This document shows positions 21,245 to 34,600 of a DNA stretch of 64,000 nucleotides, one piece after another. The position numbers were made by a program, and so were the translations under genes. Every line of letters begins with the position of its first letter. Within the stretch, counting starts at the first letter, position 1. The notes beneath the pieces are model-generated. The model was not told the DNA's origin and ran no database searches. It saw nothing but the letters and a program-made list of their open reading frames with translations. Origin of the DNA: Chloromonas sp. AAM2 (lineage: Eukaryota; Chlorophyta; Chlorophyceae; Chlamydomonadales; Chlamydomonadaceae); the NCBI GenBank assembly GCA_004335635.1, contig QAXH01005640.1, forward strand, positions 1-64,000, read 5' to 3'.

Positions 21245-22938
21245 TTAGTCTCTGGCCTGCCTCTCCACCTTCTCCGCTCCTGACTTGACATTTGATGCAG
21301 CCTGCTCAGTTTTGTTGGCGCCTGCGTCGCGCACATTCTGTCCAGCTCGCTTGGTGGCATCTCCAGCGTCATTCGCCCTGCAAGCGGTGTGGAAGCAGGC
21401 GAAGAATGGTAGGATGAAGGCACCTGACAGGAGTTTGACCCAGGCAAGTCCTGACGTCTCCTCTGTGTATGGCCACTGGATTGGATTGCACCTGTGGCAA
21501 ACCATGCCCATGGACTTGCTTGTTGCTTGTAGGTGGCATGTCATGTTAGCCTACCCTCTGGCGGTCTTGTAGGCTAGTCCCACAACATACATCACATGAC
21601 CAGCTTCACATGCACATCACGGTTGTGCCTTCCGACTTTGGACGGTCAATCATGAAAAGGTCGGTAGCACTCGAACCACCATCAACAACAAGGTCAATAT
21701 GGATTCATTGTGTGCTCATGTCATGCTGTACGTGAATTAATCATATATCTGCCTGTACTTGCGATGTACGACGGGTGGTTCATTCTCAGCTTGTACACTG
21801 GACTTGCACACTGGGCTTGTACACGTGCCACACTCCAGGAGTCATGGTGAGGCAGGGGTCTACTCATGAATGGACTGTGGAATGTCACTCCGTCACTGTT
21901 CCTGCGCCACCCCATACCCACTACTCACGTGTCCACGACCTTGTCCTTGGCATTGCGGGCTGCATCCTCAACCTTCTGCGTTGCGGTCTTGGCATTGTCG
22001 GACACGCCCTGAGCTGCGTCACCCGCCATGTTCTGCAAAAGCAGTGAGGTCACATACACATAGTATTACCTTCCGGCGGCAGCAGGGCATGCGTCAGGTG
22101 CACAGCTCCAGCCCTGTTTACCACTGTGCACAGCGTTGCCAGGCATACAGCTTGGTGGGGCTAACCTCAGTATTGAGTCCAACTCCGAGCTTCTAATGTA
22201 CAACTCCAAGCTTCTAACACACACGTTGATGTTGCTTTGGCAAGTGTGCACACCGGCAACTTCCTGGTTTTTTGTCTACTGTTTGTGGCTCCTGTCTGCT
22301 CCTGTCGAGTTGTGGCACATTCGACTTAGCTCATGCAGAGGACATCCATCTACAAGAAAGTCAAAGAATCACAACGTTACAGACCTAAATCTAACACTGT
22401 CACCTTCAGGTTCTTTCCAGCGTCAGAGACTGCCTCCTTGCCTCCCTGAGCGGCCTCCCTGTGAGAGCATAGTGGGAGACAGAACGTGAAGTAAGTTGAG
22501 AAGTGGCTGAACAGAATGCACCACAATACATATGGAGGATTCATCGTAGCATCCTTGTGGACAAGTTAGTGGTCTAGCTCTCCCTTCGTGTTGTGATGTG
22601 TTATGTGAACGATGCGTCTTATATAGAGTGCGACCCACTTTGAGCCATCCTTGATCTGGTCCAGGCCATTGCGCCCCTGCACGAGTCATTGCAAGTGTAG
22701 CATACCAATGATGACCAATGTTGCTCCGGTAAATCTTCTCGAAGATCTCACGGACTGATGTGAGTTCACTGCCACCGAATCCTACACTCACGTCAGCGTG
22801 CACGCCACTCACGTCAGCGCGCGCAATCACAACGCGAACGCGTGATGCCTGGTGCAGGCTGGGCCTTGCGGTGGGGCGGCATGCGCTGGGCGCGATTGTC
22901 CTCGCCGAGATGGTGCTGGTGCGCATGATGGCTGTCAT
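21245..22938 (-). CDS. LEA group 3-like protein with plastid-type leader
   Basis: Exons 22938-22792, 22445-22404, 22032-21929 and 21377-21245 are phase-consistent and give about 141 residues. Residues 1-40 are rich in Ser, Thr, Ala and Arg with almost no acidic residues (ISARTIAPSACRPTARPSL), as in chloroplast transit peptides. The rest is an Ala/Lys/Asp/Gln-rich amphipathic repeat: KEAVSDAGKNL, DAAQGVSDNAKTATQKVEDA, RAGQNVRDAGANKTEQAA and NVKSGAEKVERQARD at the end. This is the 11-mer-like pattern of group 3 LEA and cold- or desiccation-induced algal proteins, which are unstructured when hydrated and protect membranes or enzymes. Exon 2 could begin 13 nt earlier (22458), and a further small exon near 22.65 kb is possible. 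Exon 1 has two GTGAGT donors 18 nt apart. Confidence 0.7.
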
Positions 22939-24632
22939 TCTGGCCTTTAGATGTGCTGTTCACAGCAGATGGTGTGTATACAGGTTTGCGAAAGGCGAGC
23001 GTTGGTTGATTCTGAGCGAAACCAACGACGCTACGTCCAATTTATAGTGCATTACGTCGAACTTAAAAGTAACCGAGCGCACACACTTCACACCCATCAT
23101 TTCGTCCCTTGAACTTCGCCCAGTCAGCTACCTCCTTAACGTGATTTGCGCAATTTGAAACGGTTCGTTCGCATTCTGGTACTGGGACCCCACTGCTTGT
23201 TAGACGCGTTGCCCGTCGTTTTGCATGAGGCGCGCCTGGTGGGCGGTCGCCGGCGGCCATTTGCTCCTTTTCTTCTGGATCGGGATCACCATGCTGCTAC
23301 TGCTGATCCTCAAACCACACCCGCATCCTTGGGGTCAACTTTGAAGTTCTTGTAGTTGGGAACTCCAGTGGACCGAACCTGCTGACGTCAGCCTGTGCAG
23401 CGCGCGGTGTTTGGGTGCTGCAACGAGTCAAGCTGCAGGTATGGCCGTTTGCTGTGTGAAATACTGTGTGAGGTACTGTTGATTATTTGCCTTTGACCCC
23501 ATCGGCCTAAAGTATTTGATTAGCGAAATTGCATGTGTGCCTGTGACCCCATTAGTCATTTTTGAGAAGTTATAGTCATGTGCCACTTTACTTGACTGCA
23601 GTTTACTTTACTTTTGGCAGCGACAGCACTGAAACAGTTTGCATGGCATCCACGACCACTTGCTTTGGCAGTGACAGCAGTAAAGTAAAGCAAGTGGATG
23701 TGGATGCCATGCAAACTGTTTGAGGCACCAAGCTTGGTCACGACAGTAACGCAACGACGCAATGCAGCTCCAACCAAGGACGTGTCAGCCTCTGCAGGGC
23801 CAGTTCATGTAACATCTAAAAACAGCAGAGCAGCCCTCGTGCATCTAATATTTACATCATTCATGACGGGTTCTAGCTCACATGATGACAAGACACATGT
23901 AGCAGACATCATGCAAGTCTTTTTTGGGATCAATCAATCAACACAGCTCATGCAATGTATCAACAAGATAACATAGCTGCCAAAGCAACAACACATGGCG
24001 TTCATAACAAAAAAACAATACAATTGGACTCTGCCACCTTGTGAGTGTTGCAGCCGCCTGCTATCACAGCAGCCATTGATATATGACTTAGCATTGATCA
24101 ATGCCCCAATCAGGGACACTTCTTTTCTTGCCTTGTGTGAACCTCAGACTGGTACTTTCTGGAGCAGTGCCAGAAGGGGCCGCGTCAGGCACGCAACACT
24201 GAACAATTGATAAGTCGGAATGTTTTTGGGGGTGTGGGGCTGGTCAGAAACCATGGTTAGGGGCCGGTTAAGCGGGCAAGGTTATGATCAATAGTTGAAA
24301 GCTGACCGTGGTCCTTCTAACCGTAGCCCTGCAACCGTTCAAACGTGTGCGTAACCGTGCTAGCCTAACCGGCCTTATTTGCCAGCCCTTGTAACCGGCC
24401 TGATTGGCTACCTGTAGTCATTCTCGTGGAGATGTCACGCAAGTGTGTATTTAGTCCGGACTGGTTCAGGTTGTTGGCTATTCCGAACCAGCTTAAGCAA
24501 TCCTAACCAATACTAGAGCAGCCACAACCTACAAGCCTGCACGGTCGAGCACAATTCCACGCACACTAGCACCCAGGTCGGTTTCTACACAACATGTTTC
24601 TTACACTTAATAGGCTCGTGTACACAAAATAC
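22939..24632. other. Intergenic stretch with a large hairpin
   Basis: No exon chain is seen. It holds a 35-bp imperfect inverted repeat (23632-23721) and a CCGGTTA/TAACCGG-rich patch (about 24240-24410). TTACA (TGTAA on minus) at 24601-24605 lies 28 nt past the STPGR stop and may be its poly(A) signal. Confidence 0.5.
23632..23721. repeat. Imperfect inverted repeat, 35-bp arms, 20-nt loop
   Basis: Arms 23632-23666 and 23687-23721 are complementary at 33 of 35 positions (outer end AAACAGTTTGCATGGCATCC). The loop region GGCAGTGACAGCAG resembles the left flank GGCAGCGACAGCAC, so it may have arisen by inverted duplication. Confidence 0.85.
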
Positions 24633-25092
24633 CTAGATGTTATACGAGCCAGGTCCAGGTGTGTTCGAGGTGTCGCATGCCTTGGGTACCATGAACCTTG
24701 CGCCCCTTGGTGCGGCAAAGCGCGGATTGCTCGGCTTGCAGCTGCTGCTCTGCCGGCCCATGCTGGAGAAGCTCTCCCTGCCAACCGCGTGCGGCCCGGG
24801 GCTGTGGCTGCCGAAGCCCTCCCGCTCGTGGCCACGTGACACGTACATGTGTGCACGCGCTTCTCGTGTGCTGGTACGAGACCAGCTGCGCAAGCAAGAG
24901 GCGCACCCCCAACTGTTACCCTTCAGGACTGACAAGGACACTCTTCTGAGGCCACCATGGCGAGTGTGCATGTGAACGGGCGTGACAGGAAGCAAAAACA
25001 TGTGAAAGGGCGTGACAGGAAGCCTCTCCCACCGCCCACCTGAAGCGTGGCGAGTTCTGTAGACTGGCACTGTGGAACGTCTTTCCAATCAT
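24633..25092 (-). CDS. Small sperm-tail PG-rich repeat (STPGR/SHIPPO) protein
   Basis: Two exons (25092-25040 and 24885-24633) join in phase to give about 101 residues starting at ATG 25092. The sequence reads as two STPGR-type units: NSPRFSW, MYVSRGHEREGFGS, SPGPHAVGRESFSSMG, NPRF, and a final NTPGPGSYN just before the stop. The P-G-P-(x)-x-Y motif and the x-P-x-F segments identify the family. Its members coat or fill ciliary doublet microtubules or lie along sperm tails (the ODF3/CIMAP group). The protein is short for the family, which often has several hundred residues and many repeats, so more 5' exons may exist. Its presence argues for a ciliated cell. Confidence 0.6.
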
Positions 25093-27455
25093 GTGCGCAG
25101 TACAGGTGGTGTACTTCGTCGGGCTTGGTACGGCTGCAGCACAGAGCAAGGCATGCTGAACATTCTCTGTTGGGCGCTGGTGAGGGCAGCAGAGGTGCAG
25201 GTAGGCAAGGCTAGCGTAGAGGGTAAGTTTGGTGTGGCAGGTATCTGTGTGACTCTGAACCAAGCTGGAGCGATTTCCAGCCGCGTAAGCACATTGACTG
25301 CAATTGATGATTCGCTGCCGTAACCAACTGCCACAAGCATATATACTGCAATCGGATCAGTGCAACGGCATGATTTGCTCATGAGTGAATCGCCTGCTTT
25401 CAGCAAAGCTCTATGACACCATAATGCCTGTCAACGATTTGCCACACCATACATCCCTGGCCTGCTACTGCTAGGCAGTTCACCGATCCAGTGGCACCAC
25501 TTGCTGTGCAGCTACGTTCCAGTTCTCAGCACGTCAGCATTTGCCCAACTCACCCAGGTGGGCAGGTGTGATGGCATCTGGAGGTGAGGCGAGCTTGCCC
25601 CACGCCAAGAACGCCTTATGAGGTGAGTCTGTTGTGGCAGGGACAACGGCACACTCATTGACAGTGATGTGATTGATCTCTAGGCCTTCCCAAGGTTGAG
25701 CGCATGTGCACACAATCAGAGTTTGGCGGGGTCATTGCACAGCAGTGTCAACTGGCATAGCACTGCTTGCCTTTCCGCATGATATGGCAAGCTGTACCTT
25801 GTCTAGATAGATCGGCTTGAGGCTACAAAACACCGATACAGAGCCAAGGCATAAAGGCATCGCAGCTTCGGAGCGTGCCTGCCTCAACGCTCCCTCGAGC
25901 CACTGTAACCGTTCTCTATACTGGTCCCTGCCGGCAACACATCAACTCAATGGGCCGCTCCGCACGCCTGAACCCTGAACAAACAGCTGGAGTTGCATAG
26001 TGCTGAGTTGGGTTGACTTATTTGTGTTGAGATTAGTGTTGTGTACTTTGTGTTCTACTCTCAGCTTTGCAAGCAAGCTAGAGATACGCACAAGGCTGGG
26101 TCGGTGTGGATCAAGCAATTGATTGGCGTGGCATCCTAGTTGGCAACTTGTGTCTACCAAAGTATGCGCTGCATGAATAAACGCTTACTTCTGCATGGTT
26201 GGGGGACCTTGACAGCGTATGAGCCTGGTCCCGGAAGCCTGCTGGGCTGAAGAGGGATCAGCTGCAGGCGAAAGGGCAGAGGTGCGGGATCAGTTCTTGT
26301 TCACCTGGTGGTCAGCAGAAACCTCGGTCGTTACGCCTTCTTGCAGCTTGCATCGCCCACAGAAGCTGGCCAGGATGAAGCAAGTCAAGTAATCGTTTTA
26401 GCAAAGGGCTGGCCATGCACGCAAAACTGACAAGGCAGCCGCACCGCTTCGCTTTTGGATGTACCAAAGCCCCACTCTGGAAATGATTCCTTTTTGCTGT
26501 TGACCTGCTTGCCAAAGTATGAGCGATACTCGGGCCTGCGAAGCAAGCAAGCCCCACCAGCCAAAAGCAGGTGGCCACTGCCATGCGTTTGGTCAATGTA
26601 CACCGGAGTACGACAACCTGCATGGGCATGTCTGTCGGTCATGCGTGATGAAAGGCGCATGCCACGCTGCGCATGGGAGCAACTCACTTGAAGCCCATCT
26701 CCCGCCTGCTCCTGCGAACACTGTCTGGCTACTGCCGGTTCCCGGATTTGGGTTGGCCCGAATTGAGAAAAGCGCTCCAGAAAGCCAGCCCAGTTGCTCA
26801 GCTATAGGAGATTACTATCTGAGCCTTCTGCGTTAGAAGCCTGAGACGGCGGAATTTGCGGCCTCCTACAGGAGTTGACACGGGCGGCAAACGATGCGGC
26901 ACACGACGCATATGACGCATGTGCGCAACTCCAAAACTTGAGAATGGGATTTGACGCACTCCGACAAGGGGCCCTTGTCGCTGCAGGCTTGCCCAATCCG
27001 AAGACAAAGATGTGGGAAAAAGCTTGACCAACGACATGAGATCCAGCGATCACAGCATGCATGCGGTTGACCGATCTGGCAGTATGCAAATGCTTGCTTC
27101 CAGTGATTGCCATGCCTTCAGTCACAGGCAGGCTGGGAGGGGGCTCTGTGCCGCTGGGCGCTTCGCACGGAGCGGCGAGCCCTTGCCAATTGTTGCATCA
27201 GTAGGAGTACCGTACTGGTGTGATCAGGATGTGTGAGTCAAACCTTCTGAATCACATATAATGTGACATCTATTCAGAAAAAGAGATGCTCACACTCGGA
27301 TTACTCAACCTGTGTGTGCCGTACGTTACATGGAAAAACGGCCAATGCTCACCGAACGTGCCGCAAAGGCTGCGAAGACCATATATGTCATTAAACACCT
27401 TCTAATGCGGGCGCAAATGGCCCCTCGTACTAGGCTGTGTCAGCTACCTGTTGAC
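25093..27455. other. Intergenic stretch containing one copy of a dispersed repeat
   Basis: No exon chain is recognised. The segment at about 26312-26603 is repeated at 48579-48890. The other open frames are short and without motifs. Confidence 0.5.
26312..26603. repeat. Dispersed repeat, copy 1 (partner at 48579-48890)
   Basis: Both copies share long blocks, including GCAGCTTGCATCGCCCACAG, CACCGCTTCGCTTTTG, GAGCGATACTCGGGCCTGCG and GCGTTTGGTCAATGTACACC, in the same order and orientation. Further similarity resumes at about 26895-26935 versus 48929-48960 (CATATGAC..CATGTG, CTCCAAAAC), so copy 1 carries extra sequence between the blocks. Confidence 0.75.
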
Positions 27456-27630
27456 CTGTTGCAGAGCACCCAACTCACTCTGCAGGGCTGCTATAGACGC
27501 TTGTGCCTCCACCAACTCCTGCTGACTAACAAGCAGCTGGCTTGCTGTGGCTGCAAGCTGATCGGCTATGCTGACCGTTGGAGGTGGTGCTTGCTGAAGA
27601 GTAGCTGGCTTGCGTAGCGTGGATGCTGCA
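27456..27630 (-). CDS. Isolated coiled-coil exon
   Basis: An open segment bounded by CAG upstream and a GT donor (CAACAG|GT) downstream encodes about 58 residues. These are a Pro-rich start (QQAPPPTVSIAD) and then a heptad-like helix (QLLVSQQELVEAQASIAAL, QSELGALQQ). I cannot connect it in phase to flanking exons. It lies between the STPGR gene and the antiporter on the same strand and may be part of an unresolved gene. Confidence 0.35.
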
Positions 27631-27897
27631 CTGACGCAAGTGGAGCACATGTACGCACGCCCAGCAACAATGAGGCCATGGTGTCTGTGATTAAAGGCTT
27701 AGTGCACCCGAGCCTCTGCCACATCCGTAGCTCACAGCTACCCATGCACTTTGCTCGTCAGGGTGGCGGTGGATGGTGTTGGAACAAATTGGCCAGGCCC
27801 GGGTCAGATTCACCGGTCTTTGGCAATCTCACCGTGGGATCCCAAGTTTGAAACCGTTGAGGTAAAAGTAAACATTGAACAGCCCAACACTACCTTG

Positions 27898-27945
<48 letters not shown>

Positions 27946-28615
27946 TACATGGCTTTTCATGGTTCAACCCACAATATGACTCCAAGAATCACGCGCCTGA
28001 CAATTATCAAGCCAAGAAATATCGCTGGTAGCAAGGTGCAAAGTACGAATGTCGTCATTAGCAACACGGTTCCAAGTTGAGAGTGGGGCACCCCTGCCCC
28101 TCCTCACTACAGCCTGCTGGCCCTCTGGCATACTCGCATCCTAGCATACACATCAGCAGGAGAATGGCGTCTGTGCATGACGTGCTGTTAAGTCCATAAA
28201 CAGACCAGGCCACCTAGTCTAGCCCACATCCTGATGCCCTGACATCGCTTCCACAGCTTGTTCTACCGTGTATAATTACTACCTGATCTAAGCTGACTCT
28301 CTTCGTCCAGAACGTTTCAGTGAAGGTCATAAGTGGCACTGTGTTGGCAGTTTTACAACATTGTACATGGTTTATGTGGTGACAGGAGCAATAGGTCATT
28401 CAAATGCCGAGCTGGCCGCCCGCAGGTAGCATCACAATACCATCAGATGCGCTAAAACAAAAAATGACGCCGTCGCTCATTCGTTTGGTGCAGTTTGCTC
28501 GCGTAATGGACACTCTCTGTATGTGCCGGTCACGGACGAAGGACTACCCAGATCCGCAGCCACCAGGGCAAACAGCCCTTCTACGCCTAGGCGGGTCACT
28601 TACAAGCTGACCCTC
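27631..28615. other. Intergenic stretch with a (CAT)n run
   Basis: No exon is supported. It contains (CAT)16 at 27898-27945. TTACA (TGTAA on minus) at 28600-28604 lies 11 nt beyond the antiporter stop and could be a poly(A) signal, though unusually close. Confidence 0.5.
27898..27945. repeat. (CAT)16 microsatellite
   Basis: A perfect CAT run of about 48 bp. The plus-strand frame reads as poly-His but there is no splice or homology support for translation. Confidence 0.95.
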
Positions 28616-31600
28616 TCATGTGCGGTCATGCCGCCCACGTAGGGCCTGTGCGTCCACACCCCAGACGAGCAGGGTGGCGCCCTTTGAGCCCGCAGTGATC
28701 GGCACAGGCCGCTGCACGGGAGCCTGCATGTGCATACGTATATGTATTTACACCAGGGAAGCCGTCAGAGGACACGGAACGGAATGGGCACCGCCCTGGC
28801 CTACCCTGAGCAAGAAAGCAAAACGAAAGCAGGGAACAAAGCAGGCAAGGCAGGCCAACCCAAAGCAAAACAGGACGGAGCCGCCGAAGTCAAGGCCAAA
28901 GACTAGATAAAGGGATGCTAGAAGGGTCAGGAGCCCTAGTCAGTCACGACCACGCACATGCGTGTGGGCGCAAGACGCAGGGCTGCTGTCAATTCGGCTG
29001 TAGTTAGCGCCATGTCAGAGCAGCCTCAAAACCACTACACATGCAATACACAAGGGTCAGAAGCCCAGTCCCGGCAAATTTGCAACGGGCAAATCATAGG
29101 GCCAATTCCAGGTGCTTGCCTACCCGCATCCCTGTCTGCTGCAGCTACCTGTGTGTCAAAGTAGTCCGCAGTCCACACCATGACACTGGGGGCCACGTGT
29201 TCATCATTGTAGGTCGCGATGAAGTTGTTTCCAGTCGTGCCCTCAGCCAGTGGTAAGTGCAGTGGCCGTGATGCAGCGTGTGTGTGCTCACTGCCAAGGC
29301 GCGACTGGTGCGGCCCAAGCTGGTGCAGAGGGCTCAAGGGAAGTGGCTGGTTGTCCGGCGCCAAGGATGTGGACGGCGTGTCACGTGCGGTGGCCGTGTC
29401 TGGCGGGGCGCTGGCACCTGTCATGTGGTGCAGTGACCCCCCTCCAGAGGATTGCCGCAAAGCGCCCTGCACCACAGGCATGCCACGCTACATCTTTTCA
29501 TAACACAACGAGGAGATTCAGGGCCAGCAACCGTTCTAGTACAAATCCCATAAGACACACTGGCCTATGTAACTCGCCTTCTATCCTGATAGGTGTTTTC
29601 CGCCCTGTTGCATGATCTGCTGGCTTGGCCCATCTCGTCCATCCTTGACCCGTTCTTACCCACCTGAATGAGCACCATTGTTGCTGTCTGCCACACGGTC
29701 TGCCCCGGCGCCAGCACCACCAGCCAGCTCTCCCTCACCGACATGCGAATTAGGTCATACACGGCAGAGGTCGTGGCTGCAATGGCCTGCAGGTTCCATT
29801 CATGCAAGCGGGCCTGCTTGACTTTCTTGAACGCGTCATGCTTGGCATGAGGCGGGCTCAAGGTCACGTCAAGGTCTCATTGCATAATCAAACATGTCTT
29901 GAGTGCATTCAAGACGCTCCCTGAGCAATTACTGAGGCATCCCGGGCCTGTGGCACAACAGAACAAGTCTGGAATGAAAGACGCGCCTTTGGAAGTGGCC
30001 CAGACATCCTGTCTGATGAGCTGCCCAAGGGCCTGACTTGCCTGGAACATTGCCTTGTGCCACGGAGCTGCCACCAGCGCAGAGTCTGCCGTGCCTTCCA
30101 ACAGCGCCAGAGCATGCGCCGGGGGCAGCTCGAGCAGCTCGTTGGGCCAGTCCAGATGCACCAGGTGCTGCGGCCCGGACTCGCCGTCAAAGGCCTCCTG
30201 CAATACACACACTGGAGGCTCATTGCTCGGGGCTCGTGTGCCCCTGGGCAGCCTGTACTTGCTCTTCTCTCTGCACAATGTTACAAGGCTTTCAGGCCCA
30301 GCACTTGCTGTCAACCTTGCCAATGCCTTGTGCTTTGAGGTTGTGTTAGCGATCATGTCCAGGGCCACCTTGCATACCTTGACTATTGTGCGTATCCGCT
30401 GCCGTCTGGCCATGTTGGAGTCCGTCCAGTCGGAGATGACACACGCAGCCAGGGCCGAACGCACAATGTTGCCCAGCTGGCCCGTCACCTGCAGAGGTAC
30501 ACCCACAACCACCGTGGTGGCAACTCAGTCAAACACAGGCTGACACATATTTTCCCAGGCTCAAAGCATGCTATAGAAGAGCAGCCTGTGACTAAGGGAG
30601 CATGGGGAGTGCCGGTGCGCCCAGCGCAACAGAGCCTCTGGGTATGACCCACACGCTCTGGGGCAGGACGAACCCAAACCAGTTGCTGCCCACCATTTCA
30701 CCTGCCTGGGCAAGCAGGCCAAGCTAATGCGGCTGTCTGCAACAAGCAATGAGGAATTCTGCAGACAGCTTGCAGCACGTTTTGCTGTAATGAGTGGCAC
30801 ATGTGTGCAGAGCGCCACACTGCTTTTCGCGATCAGTTCAGTTGGTCCCAGCAACCTACTCACCTGCCCGCGCAGGTCGTCCAGCACGTAGGCCGCCGCC
30901 GTGCGGTGAATGGCCAGGTCCAGCTGTTGCCACGTGGCCAGGCCCTGCTCCCGGCTCAGGCTCTGGATGGCCACGAACAGCTCCCTGCGGCAACACACAA
31001 GATTGCTTTACGCAAGAGTTTGTTACAGGGAGATTTAAACCCCTGTCTGTTTGCTGTGCACTTTGGAGTCTTAATTGCTCCATCTTATAGCGTGAAAAAG
31101 CGCTCCCAATGGAAAACGACACACACACAAGAGGGGCAAGCAACGCTGTGCGAGGTACCTCCTGAGCCTAGCCATAGCAGGGCAGGGTCCGTGGCTCTGT
31201 GATCTCCCTGGGTTGGTACTGTAGCCGTGAGTTGAGCCTGACGCCGCCGGACACGTCGTTGCCTTAGGGTGCAGTGCAGGGGTGCAGGGGTGTGAGGGAC
31301 ATGAACATGCATGGCACTGTCGGTGTTGCCCGCATGGTCGATGAGGCGCACTTGCCATGTTGGGTGTCAGTTCCTCCTGATGCTCCCCTCTCCTGTGCGC
31401 ACCTGGGTATGTGCATGACCACCGGGCCCTTGCCCAGCGCCGACCCCTCGGCGTAGGCCGCCCTGGGGCCCTCGCCCGGCACCGCATGGCCCAGCGCCAG
31501 GCCCACCAGCCCGCCCACGCCACCTGCAGCACACAATAAAAAGCCATGCTAGGTATGTGGTATGCGTGCCGGCAAAATCTCCTGCGCTTGGCATGGGCTG

Positions 31601-34600
31601 CCAGGCCGCCCTGAAAAAGTGCACCTGCGCACCATGGGTCCATACAGAGCCTTTCCACCGATGCATGCAGCTTCATTGCACAGGATGAGTCCATATATGG
31701 GACGTTGAAACGCCACCAGTTTATCGATCCCAGCTATGTAAGCCTAGCATAGTGTGGGCAGACCCTGCTCCTGCCATGGCATATGCATGGTCGGCCCGGT
31801 ACTGTCTTGGGCAGAGTACTGCAACAAGGGTCAAAACTCTTCCCATCATCTTCTGAAGCTGTGAAGACCTGGACCTCTTCTTGCGGATCACCCAGAAGAT
31901 GCAGACGGGCCATGCAAGTGAAAATTGGCATTGAAACACATCTGGCAATTGATTGATTAATGTGGCAGACAGTGCACCTGAACCACCAAATTCTTTCTGA
32001 TGTTCATTGGAGTGATATCAGGACCTGTGCAAAGTTTGGTTGCGAGATTTTCCCTCGCGCAAACTGTGGAAACTTTTGAATTGGTCTGAGATGTGTCATG
32101 TGACTGAATTATAGTGTTCAAATGCACGCAACTGGTCATTCACGATCCAAAACGGACAAAAGCACGTGTGCCGGATGCGTCTTACTCCGTAGTTGCTTGT
32201 AGATTCATCGCATGTGGCGCCACACGCCCTATTCATCTCCTTGGAAGCGGCCAACGAAAACCGTTACATGGATTATTGTGGGACAACCAGGCCGCTTCCA
32301 ACCAGGCCGAAACGTGAAAACGCGGAATAACGATCGGTTGGATCGCCGAAGTAACCGATTTGCGAACCGCGCAAGTTGACTAGCTGCCTCCCTCAGCCCA
32401 CCACGTCGTGGTGTGCAGGTAGCGTCTTCCGTACCCAGATGAAAGATGCAGCGTGTCTTAAATATGCCAACTTATATTTTCATTCTTAGGCCCGTTGAGC
32501 AACTTCCATTTCAGCCTGAAGCACCCTGCCCACTCATTCCCCAACCCCAGTGTGTCGTCGTCAACTGACCTGATCCCAGGAAGAGTGGCTGCATCTGCCC
32601 CCCTGCCTGTGTCATGAGGCGCACCATGCCGCTGAGCACGATGAACATGCCGGGGGGCGGGCTGTCGGTGGACCAGTGCTCCCAGATGCATTCCCCCTGG
32701 AGGCAAGGTACAACAATATATCGTAATATGTAACATATATAACAATATATATAACAACATAAGGTATAACAACACAGAGGCAAGGTATAAAATACATAAA
32801 TCGTACACTACATACACTGTAGTGCACAGTGAGCAAGTGTCTTGTCAACCAGTTGCCTCTGTTCATGTTGCCTCTGGCCTCTGCCCTGCACGCACTGAAC
32901 CGATGACCCAACGCTCGAGTGGATGACCGATCATTAACAACTGAACGCTACAACCGCAGCACCCTGCTCGGAACACGATTCACACGATCACGTGACGCAT
33001 ACTAGCCTTGACCATAATCACAACATGAAATATACACATAACTATAATATACAATAACATGCCACGCCGCGGCTGTCCCCACCCCAATTCCATCCGCTCA
33101 CCTGTCCGTACACCTTGATCGATGAGTGTGAGCGCACCCACTGAAGCACCTTGGGGTGCACGCAGCGCAGGAAGGGCACGCCCTGCAGGATCTCGCGCAC
33201 GCTCTGCCGGCGCCACTGGGGCCCCGCACGGCACACGCGCTGCAGCCGGTCCTGCATGGTGCCCTCCATGCGAGCAGCCTCCTTCTCGTCGATCATACCA
33301 CCTGACCACAAGTAAATGCACGTGATATTGCAGTACGACTGGGAATCCAGGGTTTGCTACATCCTTGCCGACTGAATACTGGCCCGCGTGCTCGCGAGTT
33401 GTGAGAAACACCGGTAAATGAATCGCCAAACAATCAAAAGAATAAAACAACAGTAAATCAAAGAGGTTCGTTTTTGTACAAATCCATTCAACCCGCCCTC
33501 CTTAACAGCCGGCCCACGCCACATTTGAGCACTCTGCGCCTGACTCTGCGTGCGCCTGACTCTGCTGCGCGCAGGCTTCACGTCTCTCTGGCGCCCGCAG
33601 CCCTGGCCGCCCCTGACTGCCATGCGCACCATGGCTCATCTCCTGTACGTAAGCCAGCTGCTTGCTGATCATGAGCACCGACGCGCGGTACGTCTGGATG
33701 GACTGAAACTTCTCAGGCTCCTCAATGCGCCGGTCAACGATGAAGGCCCACGTGCTCTGGGCGTTTTCATGAACCTGAGCGCAACACAGGCCACCCACTG
33801 CTGCACAATAGCCCCGAGGAGGCATCTCAGGTACAAACACAGCAAGCAACAAGCTAGAAAGCGGGCAAGGCAGCAGCAAGGACTGGGTATGCAAGCAAGC
33901 ATTCAAGCACCGAAGCAAAATGATTTAACTCTGCCAGGCAGATGGTGCCGGCGTTGATGTTTTTTCATGCATTGTATGCTCCAACGCGACTTCTGCTGGG
34001 ATGGCCTTGAATGTTGTTGCCTTTGCCCAGCCCATGCAAGCACCAGCAAGGCGATGTGCACGTGAATCCCAACAATCTATGCAGGTCTTGTGTATGTGTC
34101 ATAGGTGGCGCACCTCCTCCAGCACCATCGCCCCGTACGGCCCGCTGTATTGCAGCCACTGCGTCTGGAGCGACTCGGTCAGGCTGATCCACAGCTCCAC
34201 GGCCGCCTCCAGACCCGCCAGCTGAACGGAATTCAAGCGCAGGCCCAGCAGCCAGGCGGGCACAGTCAGCAATCGGCTCAGCACCTGCCAGGCAACAACC
34301 AGATCAAGGCAGTGCCGTTCACAAGCGAAGCAGTGCCAACCTGCACCATCGAGTGACATTTCATACGATTGCAGTTCCAGGGGATCTGTTGCACAATCCG
34401 CGTGTGTCAATGCGTGTGTCAATTCAACCGCTGATGCTCATACCTTCCTGCGCCACCAGGAGGCGCTGCCCTTGTACTCGTTGATCCGGCACTTGAGCGC
34501 ATAGTACATGTGCGACTCAATCTGCAAGTGCACCCACATGGGAGGTGTCCATGAGCTGAGATAAGCTAAAGCGATTGTTGCGGTCAGCAGTGGCACATAC

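Noticed and set aside
27751..28080. Plus-strand frame with a His16 run
   Set aside because: It arises from (CAT)16 and has no homologous or splice-supported flanks.
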